Part shown: piece by piece, positions 18,601-25,853 of the stretch
Position numbering within the stretch: the stretch's first letter is position 1
Layout: each line of letters starts with the position of its first letter
From: [Muricauda] lutisoli (nom. illeg.)
Lineage (GTDB): Bacteria; Bacteroidota; Bacteroidia; Flavobacteriales; Flavobacteriaceae
DNA: 64,000 nucleotides
Assembly: GCF_017313105.1 (NCBI RefSeq)
Contig: NZ_JAFLND010000003.1
Span: forward strand, 498,879-562,878
Reading direction: 5' to 3'
Notes under the pieces: model-generated
Database searches by the model: none
What the model saw: the letters and a program-made list of their open reading frames with translations, nothing else
What the model was told of the DNA's origin: nothing
Translations under genes and position numbers: made by a program

Positions 18601-19002
18601 AGGGAATTGGATCTTCAGAACGAATTTTCTGATATTGATGTCCAAAACCTGATTCCTGGAGAGTTGCAAACCTTGGATTTTGAAAAGTTCATGGAGCGAA
18701 TTGAGGAAATGGATAATATTTTCAAGGATATCAAAGAGAAGCAAGAGTCTGGTCACGTGCTGCGCTATGTAGGTGACTTGCATGGAGATTTGCAGCAGGA
18801 TAAAGGAATTTTGGAGGTAAAACTGATTTCGGTGCCCAAAGAAAGTGCTTTGGGACAGGTAAAAGGGTCCGATTCCATTATTGAGATTTATACGGAATCC
18901 TACGGGGAGCATCCTTTGGTGATTCAAGGAGCTGGTGCAGGAGCCGCCGTAACGGCGAGAGGTGTATTTGGTGACATTTTAAGAATAGCAGAGAAGATAT
19001 GA
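15619..19002 (+). CDS. trifunctional fusion: MetX-like acyltransferase, aspartokinase, homoserine dehydrogenase
   Basis: One 1127-residue protein holds three enzymes. Residues 1 to ~322 are an alpha/beta-hydrolase homoserine O-acyltransferase (MetX-like) with Ser123 in GGSLGG, Asp266 and His299 in HGHDAFL. Residues ~325 to 770 are an aspartokinase (KFGGKSLANG, then GRNGSNYSAALLA) with ACT domains. Residues ~775 to the end are homoserine dehydrogenase (ALFGHGNVGGTL, then GVFSGSLSYIFNTFSEKEVSF). Together they cover aspartate to aspartyl phosphate and aspartate semialdehyde to O-acylhomoserine; Asd is missing. The ATG at 15619 is preferred over an in-frame TTG at 15589. The acyl donor (acetyl or succinyl) is not determined. 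The stop overlaps the metZ start by four bases. Confidence 0.93.
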   Translation: MDLRHLAISDFKTLSGSVQDIKLSYQVFGKPLHTAPIILVNHALTGNSNVAGENGWWSDLIGDGKCIDTEKYTILSFNIPGNGFDGFIIENYKDFVAGDIARIFLWGLKQLEINKLFAIIGGSLGGGIAWEMTAIDPNITEHLIPVASDWKSTDWLIANCQIQEQFLVNSKQPVHDARMHAMLCYRTPESFKERFKRSTNEELKVFNVESWLMHHGKKLQERFQLSAYKLMNQLLKSIDITRNGEEAFKALQESDTKIHIIGVNSDLFFTAEENKETFKRLAQANTNVTYGEVQSVHGHDAFLMEFEQLEKLLETVFHKNTERIKILKFGGKSLANGEGIDHVLNIIKKRFKEGEHFAVVVSARGKATDQLENLLEKAAKGADFKADLKKFVDYQKNNFDGLNIEEELAAIEKILSGVSLTGDYSLKTKDEVLSFGELLSAKYVTAALNASGLKAKLLDSRKLITTDDNFSNAEVDQGTSKENVLRYFHELEKDTIPIITGFIGSNRGGTTTTLGRNGSNYSAALLANFLDAGELINYTHVDGIFTANPDLVKDAKVIDVISYSEANELANFGANILHAKTIIPLIEKNIPLRICNTFNDESEGTLIGPKTNNGGIKSLSVLDNMALINLEGRGLLGKVGVDMRIFRALGQNGISVGIVSQGSSERGIGLVVDESEADKAKKVLDQEFETDYSSQDINQITVVKDVSVISIVGMDLSSFHKPFNALAKNQVIPLLFNNTVTGKNVSMVVKKSDLHKAINVIHGQIFGIAKKINLALFGHGNVGGTLISQILDSEKSIEERKSIDLKVFAVANSRKVLLDASGVGSDWKERLEKEGQPYQIEDITAFAKQHHLENLIAVDNTASKTFVEQYETLIEHGFDLVSSNKIANTLSFEKYRSVRKLLDKNQKQYLYETNVGAGLPLIDTIKLLHLSGENITRIKGVFSGSLSYIFNTFSEKEVSFSEIVKEAMGRGFTEPDPREDLSGNDVGRKLLILARELDLQNEFSDIDVQNLIPGELQTLDFEKFMERIEEMDNIFKDIKEKQESGHVLRYVGDLHGDLQQDKGILEVKLISVPKESALGQVKGSDSIIEIYTESYGEHPLVIQGAGAGAAVTARGVFGDILRIAEKI

Positions 19003-20171
19003 GCAAGAAAGACAAACAATTCGAGACACAGGCAATAAGAACGCAAATGGAACGTAGTCAAAATTTGGAGCATTCCAGCCCCATTTACATGACTTCAAGC
19101 TTTGTTTTTGAAGATGCAGAGGACATGCGTGCATCCTTTGCGGAAGAGAAACAACGTAATATCTATTCCAGATATTCCAACCCCAATTCGAACGAACTCA
19201 TAGAAAAAGTATGTAAGATGGAAGGTGCGGAGAATGGTTTTGCCTATGCCTCGGGTATGGCTGCTGTTTTTTCAACTTTGGCCGCTTTGCTCGATGCTGG
19301 TGACCATGTGGTTTCATCTAAAAGTATTTTTGGATCTACACATACCTTGTTCACACAGTTTTTTCCAAAATGGAATATCGAAACCAGTTATTTCGATGCT
19401 AATGATCTATCAACAATTGAAGGGTTAATACAGCCAAATACTAAAATACTTTATGCGGAAACCCCGACCAATCCAGGGGTAGACGTGTTGGATTTGGAGG
19501 TGTTGGCAAACATTGCCAAAAAGCATGACCTTATTTTTGTGGTCGATAACTGCTTTGCGACACCTTATTTGCAACAGCCCATAAAATTTGGTGCGGACTT
19601 GGTTATTCACTCGGGAACCAAGTTAATGGACGGACAAGGCCGGGTTTTGGCGGGAATCACGGTAGGTAGTGGCGAATTAATGGATAAAGTATATCGTTTT
19701 TCGCGGATTACCGGGCCCGCATTGTCGCCCTTCAATGCTTGGGTATTGTCCAGAAGTTTGGAAACTTTGGCCATTCGAGTGGATAGGCATTGTGAAAACG
19801 CCTTGAAGTTGGCGACCTACCTTGAAGGTCACGATAAAATTGAGTGGGTGAAATACCCATTCTTAAAATCACACCCGAAACATGAAATTGCCAAAAAGCA
19901 GATGAAAGCAGGTGGCTGTGTGGTTGCCTTTGGGGTAAAAGGGGGTCTGGAAGCAGGTCGCGAATTTTTTGATAGTATTCAACTATTGTCTTTATCCGCC
20001 AATTTGGGGGATGCCCGAAGTATCGTGACACATCCTGCCTCTACTACCCACAGCAAACTGACAACAGAGGAACGCAATGCCGTTGGCATTTCCGATGGTA
20101 TGGTGCGGGTGTCTGTTGGTTTGGAGCATATTGACGACATTATCGCGGATATTGAACAGGCTTTGGAATAA
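18999..20171 (+). CDS. metZ: O-acylhomoserine sulfhydrylase (PLP, trans-sulfuration family)
   Basis: This 390-residue Cys/Met-metabolism PLP enzyme joins an activated homoserine to sulfide to give homocysteine. The Schiff-base lysine is in HSGTKLMDGQGRVLAG (about residue 208), and the DGQGR text is typical of MetZ rather than cystathionine beta-lyase. The start ATGA overlaps the fusion gene stop, implying translational coupling behind the same SAM-I riboswitch. Direct sulfhydrylation fits the sulfide-producing genes downstream. O-acetyl versus O-succinyl preference is not readable. Confidence 0.92.
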   Translation: MSKKDKQFETQAIRTQMERSQNLEHSSPIYMTSSFVFEDAEDMRASFAEEKQRNIYSRYSNPNSNELIEKVCKMEGAENGFAYASGMAAVFSTLAALLDAGDHVVSSKSIFGSTHTLFTQFFPKWNIETSYFDANDLSTIEGLIQPNTKILYAETPTNPGVDVLDLEVLANIAKKHDLIFVVDNCFATPYLQQPIKFGADLVIHSGTKLMDGQGRVLAGITVGSGELMDKVYRFSRITGPALSPFNAWVLSRSLETLAIRVDRHCENALKLATYLEGHDKIEWVKYPFLKSHPKHEIAKKQMKAGGCVVAFGVKGGLEAGREFFDSIQLLSLSANLGDARSIVTHPASTTHSKLTTEERNAVGISDGMVRVSVGLEHIDDIIADIEQALE

Positions 20172-20224
20172 TGTTTATAGCCTCTAGATTTGAGGGGTAG
20201 ATTGTTAATTTTCCCTATATTCGT

Positions 20225-20635
20225 ATGATGCTCTCAAAGAAGACAAAATACGGTTTAAAGGCACTTACATTTCTTGCCAAAGTAAGGGATAGGGAACCCA
20301 TTCAAATTGCTGAAATAGCTAAGCATGAGAATATATCCCAGAAGTTTTTGGAAAGTATTTTGCTCACCCTTCGAAGAAATGGTCTTTTGGGATCCAAAAA
20401 AGGAAAAGGTGGAGGATATTACCTTATAAAGGAACCCGAAGACATTCTAATGACTACTGTAATGCGCATTTTGGAAGGTCCTATTGCCATGGTGCCCTGC
20501 GTTAGTCTTAATTTCTACGAAAAATGTGATGACTGCCCGGATGAAGAGGAGTGCTCTGTTCATAAACTGATGCTTCAAGTAAGGGACAGTGCTCTAGAGG
20601 TGTACCGAAACAACACACTGGCCGATTTGCTCTGA
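20225..20635 (+). CDS. Rrf2-family transcriptional regulator
   Basis: The 136-residue protein starts MMLSKKTKYGLKALTFLA, the characteristic Rrf2 N-terminus, with a winged helix at about residues 25-68 (IAEIAKHENISQKFLESIL, then SKKGKGGGYYL). Four cysteines at 92, 101, 104 and 110 sit where IscR-type members bind an iron-sulfur cluster, though the spacing differs. Rrf2 members such as CymR control cysteine and sulfur genes. Its place directly before cysH, and a repeated 17-base motif before cysH and the sulfite reductase gene, suggest it is the local sulfur repressor. Either of two adjacent ATGs could start it. Confidence 0.9.
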   Translation: MMLSKKTKYGLKALTFLAKVRDREPIQIAEIAKHENISQKFLESILLTLRRNGLLGSKKGKGGGYYLIKEPEDILMTTVMRILEGPIAMVPCVSLNFYEKCDDCPDEEECSVHKLMLQVRDSALEVYRNNTLADLL

Positions 20636-20662
20636 CACTCTTAATTCTTAAAGGATTTAAAA

Positions 20663-20884
20663 ATGTTTACTGCTTTTTTGGAAATTTCAGGAGCCTATGT
20701 CCGTTATCTGTTCTTCAAGTTTGTCAGCTTATTGTTTGAAAAAAAGAAAAGAGATTTTGATTCATTCTTAAAGGAAAAACCAAAAAATCATATCGCCAAT
20801 ACAAATAATGATTTTTGGAATGGAATAGTTGGTTTTCTATTATTTGCTCTTTTACTACTAATTCTCTATTTGATTTTTGTTTAA
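20663..20884 (+). CDS. small membrane protein of unknown function
   Basis: A 73-residue protein 27 bases after the Rrf2 gene and probably cotranscribed with it. The N-terminal half is amphipathic with aromatic residues (GAYVRYLFFKFVSLLF). A Lys-rich stretch follows, then one C-terminal transmembrane segment at about 52-73 (GIVGFLLFALLLLILYLIF). I do not recognise a family. Its position between the regulator and the cys genes is the only clue to a role. Confidence 0.6.
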   Translation: MFTAFLEISGAYVRYLFFKFVSLLFEKKKRDFDSFLKEKPKNHIANTNNDFWNGIVGFLLFALLLLILYLIFV

Positions 20885-20936
20885 ACAGACTTATATCTTT
20901 ATCAAAATTTTAAAATGCAATGGATTTTTTTATTAA

Positions 20937-20953
20937 TCTACTAAAACTATAGG
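20937..20953 (+). promoter_or_regulatory. cys motif, copy 1 (upstream of cysH)
   Basis: TCTACTAAAACTATAGG. First of three copies of TCTAnWAAAACKATAGR around cysH and the sulfite reductase gene. It lies 91 bases before the cysH ATG and may be an Rrf2 operator. Confidence 0.5.
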
Positions 20954-21015
20954 ATAAAAGTAAGTTTAAAGTTTATTTTACTTTTTGTTCTAAAATTAAT
21001 TTTATTTTTGAAAAC

Positions 21016-21032
21016 TCTAGTAAAACTATAGA
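21016..21032 (+). promoter_or_regulatory. cys motif, copy 2 (just upstream of cysH)
   Basis: TCTAGTAAAACTATAGA, identical to copy 1 at 15 of 17 positions and ending 11 bases before the cysH ATG, where binding would overlap the transcription or translation start. Confidence 0.5.
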
Positions 21033-21043
21033 TTATATATTTT

Positions 21044-21667
21044 ATGGCGTTCAATATTGATTTGGAATATTACAATAAGCAATTTAGAGGGATACCCCCT
21101 GAAGAGATTATCAGTTGGGCATTGCAATTGTCAAACAGAAGAATAGTAACAACAAGCTTTGGTAAATACTCTGCGGTGCTTCTGAATACATTCAGTATGG
21201 AAGACCCTGATATCAATGTGGTTTGGTGTGATACGGGTTATAATTTGCCAGAAACCTATGAGCATGCTGCATATTTGACAAATTTGCTCAATCTTAATCT
21301 TAACACCTACGTCCCTAAAGAAACAAGGGCCTTTACAGAACATCGTTTAGGCTTTCCTTCAGTAGACCAGCCCGAACATGCCGAATTTTCTGAGATTGTT
21401 AAACTTGAGCCCTTCCGCAGAGCTTTGGTGGATTTTAAACCGGATATTTGGTTTTCCAACATTAGAATACGACAAACGGAATTAAGAAGTTCAAAGGATA
21501 TTTTGAGTTATAGTAAAGACGGTATTCTTAAAATCAGCCCTTTTTATTATTGGACAGATGAAGACTTGGATGGCTATTTGGAAGAACATAATTTGCCTAA
21601 GAACAGCACATATTTTGATCCTGTAAAAGCTTTAGAAAGCAGAGAGTGTGGCATTCATCTTCAATAG
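21044..21667 (+). CDS. cysH: phosphoadenosine phosphosulfate reductase-type CysH
   Basis: CysH reduces activated sulfate to sulfite with thioredoxin. The 207-residue protein has the nucleotide-binding TTSFGKYSAVLLNTF (about 36-50), RQTELR, and the C-terminal catalytic ECGIHL. Only two cysteines are visible (WCDTGYN and ECG), so the paired cysteines that hold a [4Fe-4S] cluster in APS reductases are missing. By family logic this points to PAPS rather than APS. The ATP sulfurylase genes cysD and cysN, often next to cysH in relatives, are not in the window. Confidence 0.9.
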   Translation: MAFNIDLEYYNKQFRGIPPEEIISWALQLSNRRIVTTSFGKYSAVLLNTFSMEDPDINVVWCDTGYNLPETYEHAAYLTNLLNLNLNTYVPKETRAFTEHRLGFPSVDQPEHAEFSEIVKLEPFRRALVDFKPDIWFSNIRIRQTELRSSKDILSYSKDGILKISPFYYWTDEDLDGYLEEHNLPKNSTYFDPVKALESRECGIHLQ

Positions 21668-21719
21668 ATAAATGAAGTAGATGGATGAAATAACTTAAGA
21701 TGATTTATTTTATTATTTA

Positions 21720-21736
21720 TCTATAAAAACGATAGG
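21720..21736 (+). promoter_or_regulatory. cys motif, copy 3 (upstream of sulfite reductase)
   Basis: TCTATAAAAACGATAGG in the 80-base gap between cysH and the sulfite reductase gene, 12 bases before its ATG. It suggests a separate regulated promoter for the sulfite reductase unit. Confidence 0.45.
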
Positions 21737-21747
21737 AAAACTAGATT

Positions 21748-23838
21748 ATGCAAAGTTTTAGAACAGAAATAGAAAACCCAGTTGTAGAAAAGGACATCAT
21801 TGAATTGGAGAAAAAAATCCGCCAGTTCAAAGGTGGAAATATAGAAGAGGAAAAATTCCGAAGTCTACGATTGGCGCGTGGAGTTTACGGACAGCGTCAA
21901 CAGGGCGTGCAGATGATTCGTATTAAATTGCCCTATGGAAAGGTCACCTCCAATCAATTGCTTCGAATCGCCGATGTTTCCGATGAATATTCCAGGGGAC
22001 GATTGCATATCACCACACGTCAGGATATCCAGATTCATTATGTTGATTTGGAACGTACACCTGAGCTGTGGGCACAGCTCGAAAAGGACGAGGTAACCCT
22101 TCGCGAAGCCTGTGGGAACACCGTTCGAAATGTAACCGCTAGCGAAACTGCAGGAATCGATGTGGACGAACCATTTGATGTGTCTCCTTATGCACAAGCG
22201 GTCTTCGAATATTTCCTACGAAATCCGATCGGACAGGAAATGGGAAGAAAGTTCAAGGTTTCGTTCTCCGCGAGTGATGCTGATACAGGACTTTCCTACA
22301 TGCACGATCTTGGTTTTATAGCCAAAGAAAAGAATGGTGAAAGAGGATTTAAAGTGATGTTGGCCGGTGGTCTTGGTTCACAACCGCGCCACGCCGATGA
22401 GCTTTATAGTTTTTTGCCCACAGATAAAATTATTCCATTAATGGAACGTGTAATCCGTGTATTCGATAGATACGGGGAGCGTAAGAGTAGGGCCAAGGCC
22501 AGAATGAAATTTTTGCTGAAGGATATCGGGTTGGATGGATTTAAACAATTATTGGAAGAAGAACAAACAGCTGTTCCCCACCAAACCTATCCCATCAATT
22601 TCGAAGACTACCCAAAAGTTAAAGTGGCCGAGGTTGAAATTCCAGAGATTTCAATCGAAGACCAAGAAGCTTTTAGTCATTGGAAGTCGACCAACTTGGT
22701 GCCTCAAAAGCAAGAAGGCTATGTGGCTATCGGAATCAAAGTACTATTAGGGGATTTCTACACGGATAAAGCTCGTGAATTGGCCAAATTGGTACAAGAT
22801 TATGCTGCAGGTGAAATTCGTTTGTCACTTAGGCAAAACATATTGATACCCTATGTTAAGGAGAAACTGGTTCCTTTCTTTTATAAGGAACTCAAAAAAC
22901 TGGGCTTTGCCGAAGCAGGTTATAACAAGGCTTTGGACATTACTGCCTGTCCGGGAACCGACACTTGTAATCTTGGTATTGCCAGTAGTACAGGAATTGC
23001 AGATGAGTTGGAAAGGGTTATCAAGGCGGAATACCCACAGTATATCAATAATCCAGACGTTGTTATTAAGATCAGTGGCTGCATGAACGCTTGTGGTCAA
23101 CATAATATGGCGCATATCGGCTTTCAGGGAATGTCGGTAAGAACGAAGGATAAGTTGGTGGCCCCCGCTCTTCAAGTATTGTTGGGAGGTGGAAATTATG
23201 GTGACGGACGAGCAAGATTTGCAGATAAAGTAGCTAAGATTCCAAGTAAAAGAGGTCCACAGGCATTGCGCCTTATTTTGGACGATTTTGAAGCGAACGG
23301 AAATGGAGCATCCTTTACCGATTATTACGAGGAAAAAGGACAACATTATTTCTACGACTTCCTTAAACCTTTGACCGATGTGGATAATTTGACCCAAGAC
23401 GATTTTATTGACTGGGGCAACGAGGAAAAGTATAAAAAAGAGATAGGTATTGGCGAATGTGCAGGGGTCATTGTGGATTTAGTGGCCACATTGTTCTTTG
23501 AAAGCCAAGAGAAGATAGAAAATGCCGAAGAGGCCATCAAAGAAGGAAAATGGGCGGCAAGTATCTATTATTCCTATCAATCCATTGTGAATTCAGCCAA
23601 AGCATTACTGACCGCTGAAAAAGTAAAGACCAATACCCATGCAAGCATCATCAAGGATTTTGATAAGCTGTATGTGGAAGAAGGAAAAATAGCCTTTGAG
23701 GGCGGGTTTGGAGAAGTGGCCCTTCAATTAAACAAGAACGAACCATCCGAAGCTTTTGCCAAAAGCTATTTGAAAGATGCCAAAACCGTTTTGGAACGGT
23801 TGGAAACGTTCAGAAAGTTAGAGTTGGAACATGCATAG
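21748..23838 (+). CDS. siroheme sulfite reductase with C-terminal HEPN-like domain
   Basis: The first ~550 residues are a nitrite/sulfite reductase hemoprotein that reduces sulfite to sulfide with six electrons. Ferredoxin-type half-domains are visible (LRIADVSDEYSRGRLHITTRQDIQ). The siroheme/[4Fe-4S] ligands are Cys401 and Cys407 (ACPGTDTC) and Cys445 and Cys449 (GCMNAC). Residues ~565-696 are an extra all-helical region (EEAIKEGKWAASIYYSYQSI, then SAKALLTAEKV) resembling HEPN domains but without the RxxxxH nuclease motif. Sulfite rather than nitrite is inferred from cysH upstream and cobA (siroheme) and a ferredoxin reductase downstream. It overlaps cobA by eight bases. Confidence 0.88.
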   Translation: MQSFRTEIENPVVEKDIIELEKKIRQFKGGNIEEEKFRSLRLARGVYGQRQQGVQMIRIKLPYGKVTSNQLLRIADVSDEYSRGRLHITTRQDIQIHYVDLERTPELWAQLEKDEVTLREACGNTVRNVTASETAGIDVDEPFDVSPYAQAVFEYFLRNPIGQEMGRKFKVSFSASDADTGLSYMHDLGFIAKEKNGERGFKVMLAGGLGSQPRHADELYSFLPTDKIIPLMERVIRVFDRYGERKSRAKARMKFLLKDIGLDGFKQLLEEEQTAVPHQTYPINFEDYPKVKVAEVEIPEISIEDQEAFSHWKSTNLVPQKQEGYVAIGIKVLLGDFYTDKARELAKLVQDYAAGEIRLSLRQNILIPYVKEKLVPFFYKELKKLGFAEAGYNKALDITACPGTDTCNLGIASSTGIADELERVIKAEYPQYINNPDVVIKISGCMNACGQHNMAHIGFQGMSVRTKDKLVAPALQVLLGGGNYGDGRARFADKVAKIPSKRGPQALRLILDDFEANGNGASFTDYYEEKGQHYFYDFLKPLTDVDNLTQDDFIDWGNEEKYKKEIGIGECAGVIVDLVATLFFESQEKIENAEEAIKEGKWAASIYYSYQSIVNSAKALLTAEKVKTNTHASIIKDFDKLYVEEGKIAFEGGFGEVALQLNKNEPSEAFAKSYLKDAKTVLERLETFRKLELEHA

Positions 23839-24607
23839 AGGAAAATTGACAGTTGTGGGGGCAGGCCCCGGCGATGTGGATTTGATAACCCTAAAAGGAA
23901 TCAAAACCCTACAAAATGCAGATGTTGTTCTGTATGATGCTTTGGTGTCTCCAGAGCTATTGGAATATGCGCCGGAAGCGGAGAAAATATTTGTCGGCAA
24001 ACGCAAGGGGTGCTATTCCTATCAGCAAAATCAAATCAATGATTTGATTGTTGAACGAGCCCAACAGGGATTACAGGTAGTGAGATTGAAGGGCGGAGAT
24101 CCTTTTGTATTTGGAAGAGGAGCGGAAGAGATGGAATATGCCGCAGCATCCGGAGTGGAAGTGGCCGTAGTGCCAGGGATTTCATCCTCGGTATCGGTAC
24201 CAGCATCACAAAACATTCCGGTGACCAAAAGAGGTGCTGCCGAAAGTTTTTGGGTGATTACAGGAACAACCAAGGAACACAAGCTTTCAACCGATGTGGC
24301 ATTGGCCGCAAAATCCAGCGCAACAGTAATCATTCTTATGGGGATGTCCAAGCTTGGAGAAATTATGGAACTTTTCAAGAAAGAAGGGAAAGAAGATACA
24401 CCAGTGGCCATCATTCAAAATGGCACAACCGATTACGAAAAGATTGGAGTTGGCACTGTTGCTTCTATTGAGGACAAGGCAAGGGAGCAGCAGCTATCCA
24501 ATCCTGCCATAATAATCATAGGAGAGGTGGTGAACCATCGCCAACAACTCTTGGATGTTCAAAAGAAATATCAAAATCAGGGAAAAGAATTGCTAGAGAA
24601 AGTTTAA
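23831..24607 (+). CDS. cobA: uroporphyrinogen-III C-methyltransferase
   Basis: This SAM-dependent enzyme converts uroporphyrinogen III to precorrin-2, the first step to siroheme, the cofactor of the sulfite reductase encoded just upstream. The 258-residue protein has the N-terminal VVGAGPGDVDLITLKG, the SAM-binding GDPFVFGRGAEE near residue 90, and PGISSSVSVPA, all standard for SUMT. It overlaps the preceding gene by eight bases. The dehydrogenase/ferrochelatase step that completes siroheme is not encoded here. The name is used for function; it is not fused to CysG. Confidence 0.95.
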   Translation: MHRGKLTVVGAGPGDVDLITLKGIKTLQNADVVLYDALVSPELLEYAPEAEKIFVGKRKGCYSYQQNQINDLIVERAQQGLQVVRLKGGDPFVFGRGAEEMEYAAASGVEVAVVPGISSSVSVPASQNIPVTKRGAAESFWVITGTTKEHKLSTDVALAAKSSATVIILMGMSKLGEIMELFKKEGKEDTPVAIIQNGTTDYEKIGVGTVASIEDKAREQQLSNPAIIIIGEVVNHRQQLLDVQKKYQNQGKELLEKV

Positions 24608-24613
24608 TCAAAA

Positions 24614-24643
24614 ATGTCAGCTCGAGCATAGTCGAGAGCAATT
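24614..24643. repeat. short palindromic intergenic repeat
   Basis: Between cobA and the next gene lies TGTCAGCTCGAGCATAGTCG followed by AGAGCAATT. It contains the inverted repeat CTCGA / TCGAG. It resembles intergenic palindromes of the form gtcagttcgagcgcagtcgag that I recall as scattered in flavobacterial genomes. Only this copy was found in the window. Confidence 0.4.
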
Positions 24644-24655
24644 AAAAGGAGAATT

Positions 24656-25717
24656 ATGATAAAAACAGACATCATTATAATCGGAGCAGGCCCAACAGGA
24701 TTGTTCACCGTTTTTGAAGCGGGATTACTCAAACTCAAGTGTCATTTAATTGATGCTTTGCCACAGCCTGGAGGACAATGTTCAGAAATATATCCAAAGA
24801 AACCCATTTACGATATTCCCGCGTACCCGGAAATTTTGGCTGGTACTTTGGTTGATAACCTTATGGAGCAGATCAAGCCGTTTGAACCAGGATTCACCTT
24901 GGGGGAACGTGCCGAAACTTTGGATAAACAAGAAGACGGGTACTATATCGTGACCACCAATAAGGGAACACAGCATCATGCCCCTGTAGTGGTCATTGCA
25001 GGTGGACTCGGTTCTTTTGAACCAAGAAAACCCATGATTCCCAATATCGGTCTCTTTGAAAGCAAGGGGGTGGAATATATGATCAAAGACCCGGAACAGT
25101 TCCGCGATAAGAAAGTGGTGATCTCTGGCGGAGGCGATTCGGCGTTGGACTGGGCAATCTTTTTGGCCGATGTGGCTTCCGAAGTTTCTTTGGTGCACCG
25201 TAGAAATGAGTTCCGTGGTGCCCTGGATTCTGTTGAAAAGGCACGTGAACTGGCCAAGCTGGGTAAGATTCAATTGTACACCAAAGCCGAAGTAAAGGAA
25301 ATACACGGTAAAAAAGATCTACAAGCCGTGGTCATCAAGTATAATGATGAGGAAAAGGAATCCACCTATGTGGAGACCGATTACTTTATTCCTTTGTTCG
25401 GATTGTCTCCGAAATTGGGGCCACTGGGTAATTGGGGCTTGGAAATCGAGAAAAACGCCATCAAGGTAAACAATGCCAAGGATTACCAGACTAATCTTCC
25501 AGGGGTGTTTGCCATTGGTGATGTCAACACCTACCCAGGTAAACTAAAGTTGATTCTGTCCGGATTCCACGAGGCGGCCGTAATGTGCCAGTATGCCTAT
25601 CAAATCATCAACCCGGATAAACGGTTTGTAATGAAGTATACCACCGTTGGAGGTGTGCAGGGATTTGATGGTTCCAAGAAAGAGGCAAAAAAAGAAGTCG
25701 TGCAGAGCATCAATTAA
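24656..25717 (+). CDS. ferredoxin-NADP+ reductase, thioredoxin-reductase-like type
   Basis: A 353-residue flavoprotein with the FAD-binding IGAGPTGLFTVFEAG at the N-terminus, the NADP-binding ISGGGDSALDWAIFLA near residue 160, and the second FAD motif GVFAIGDVNTYPGKL near 285. It lacks the CxxC of thioredoxin reductases, matching the YumC-type ferredoxin/flavodoxin-NADP reductases. As the last gene of the cys block it probably supplies electrons, through a ferredoxin encoded elsewhere, to the sulfite reductase. A terminator follows. Confidence 0.88.
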   Translation: MIKTDIIIIGAGPTGLFTVFEAGLLKLKCHLIDALPQPGGQCSEIYPKKPIYDIPAYPEILAGTLVDNLMEQIKPFEPGFTLGERAETLDKQEDGYYIVTTNKGTQHHAPVVVIAGGLGSFEPRKPMIPNIGLFESKGVEYMIKDPEQFRDKKVVISGGGDSALDWAIFLADVASEVSLVHRRNEFRGALDSVEKARELAKLGKIQLYTKAEVKEIHGKKDLQAVVIKYNDEEKESTYVETDYFIPLFGLSPKLGPLGNWGLEIEKNAIKVNNAKDYQTNLPGVFAIGDVNTYPGKLKLILSGFHEAAVMCQYAYQIINPDKRFVMKYTTVGGVQGFDGSKKEAKKEVVQSIN

Positions 25718-25741
25718 TATGAGTTGTTTTTAGAAGCTGAG

Positions 25742-25777
25742 ACACCTTCCAGAAGTAATTTTGGAGGGTGTTTTTTG
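25742..25777 (+). terminator. Rho-independent terminator of the cys block
   Basis: Hairpin ACACCtTCC / GGAgGGTGT followed by six T, 25 bases after the reductase stop. Confidence 0.8.
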
Positions 25778-25823
25778 ATTTGGGAATTATCGTCCTAAAC
25801 CTTAAAAAAGCGATACTAACCCT

Positions 25824-25831
25824 TACATTTG
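25824..25831 (+). promoter_or_regulatory. predicted -7 element of the SDR gene
   Basis: TACATTTG matches TAnnTTTG, 22 bases before the ATG at 25854. Confidence 0.5.
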
Positions 25832-25853
25832 TTTCAAATCAAAATATTTGGAA

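Noticed and set aside
20172-21043. Possible transfer of the cys region
   Set aside because: The intergenic DNA is AT-rich, but the genes look like their neighbours and there are no integrase, tRNA or direct repeats.
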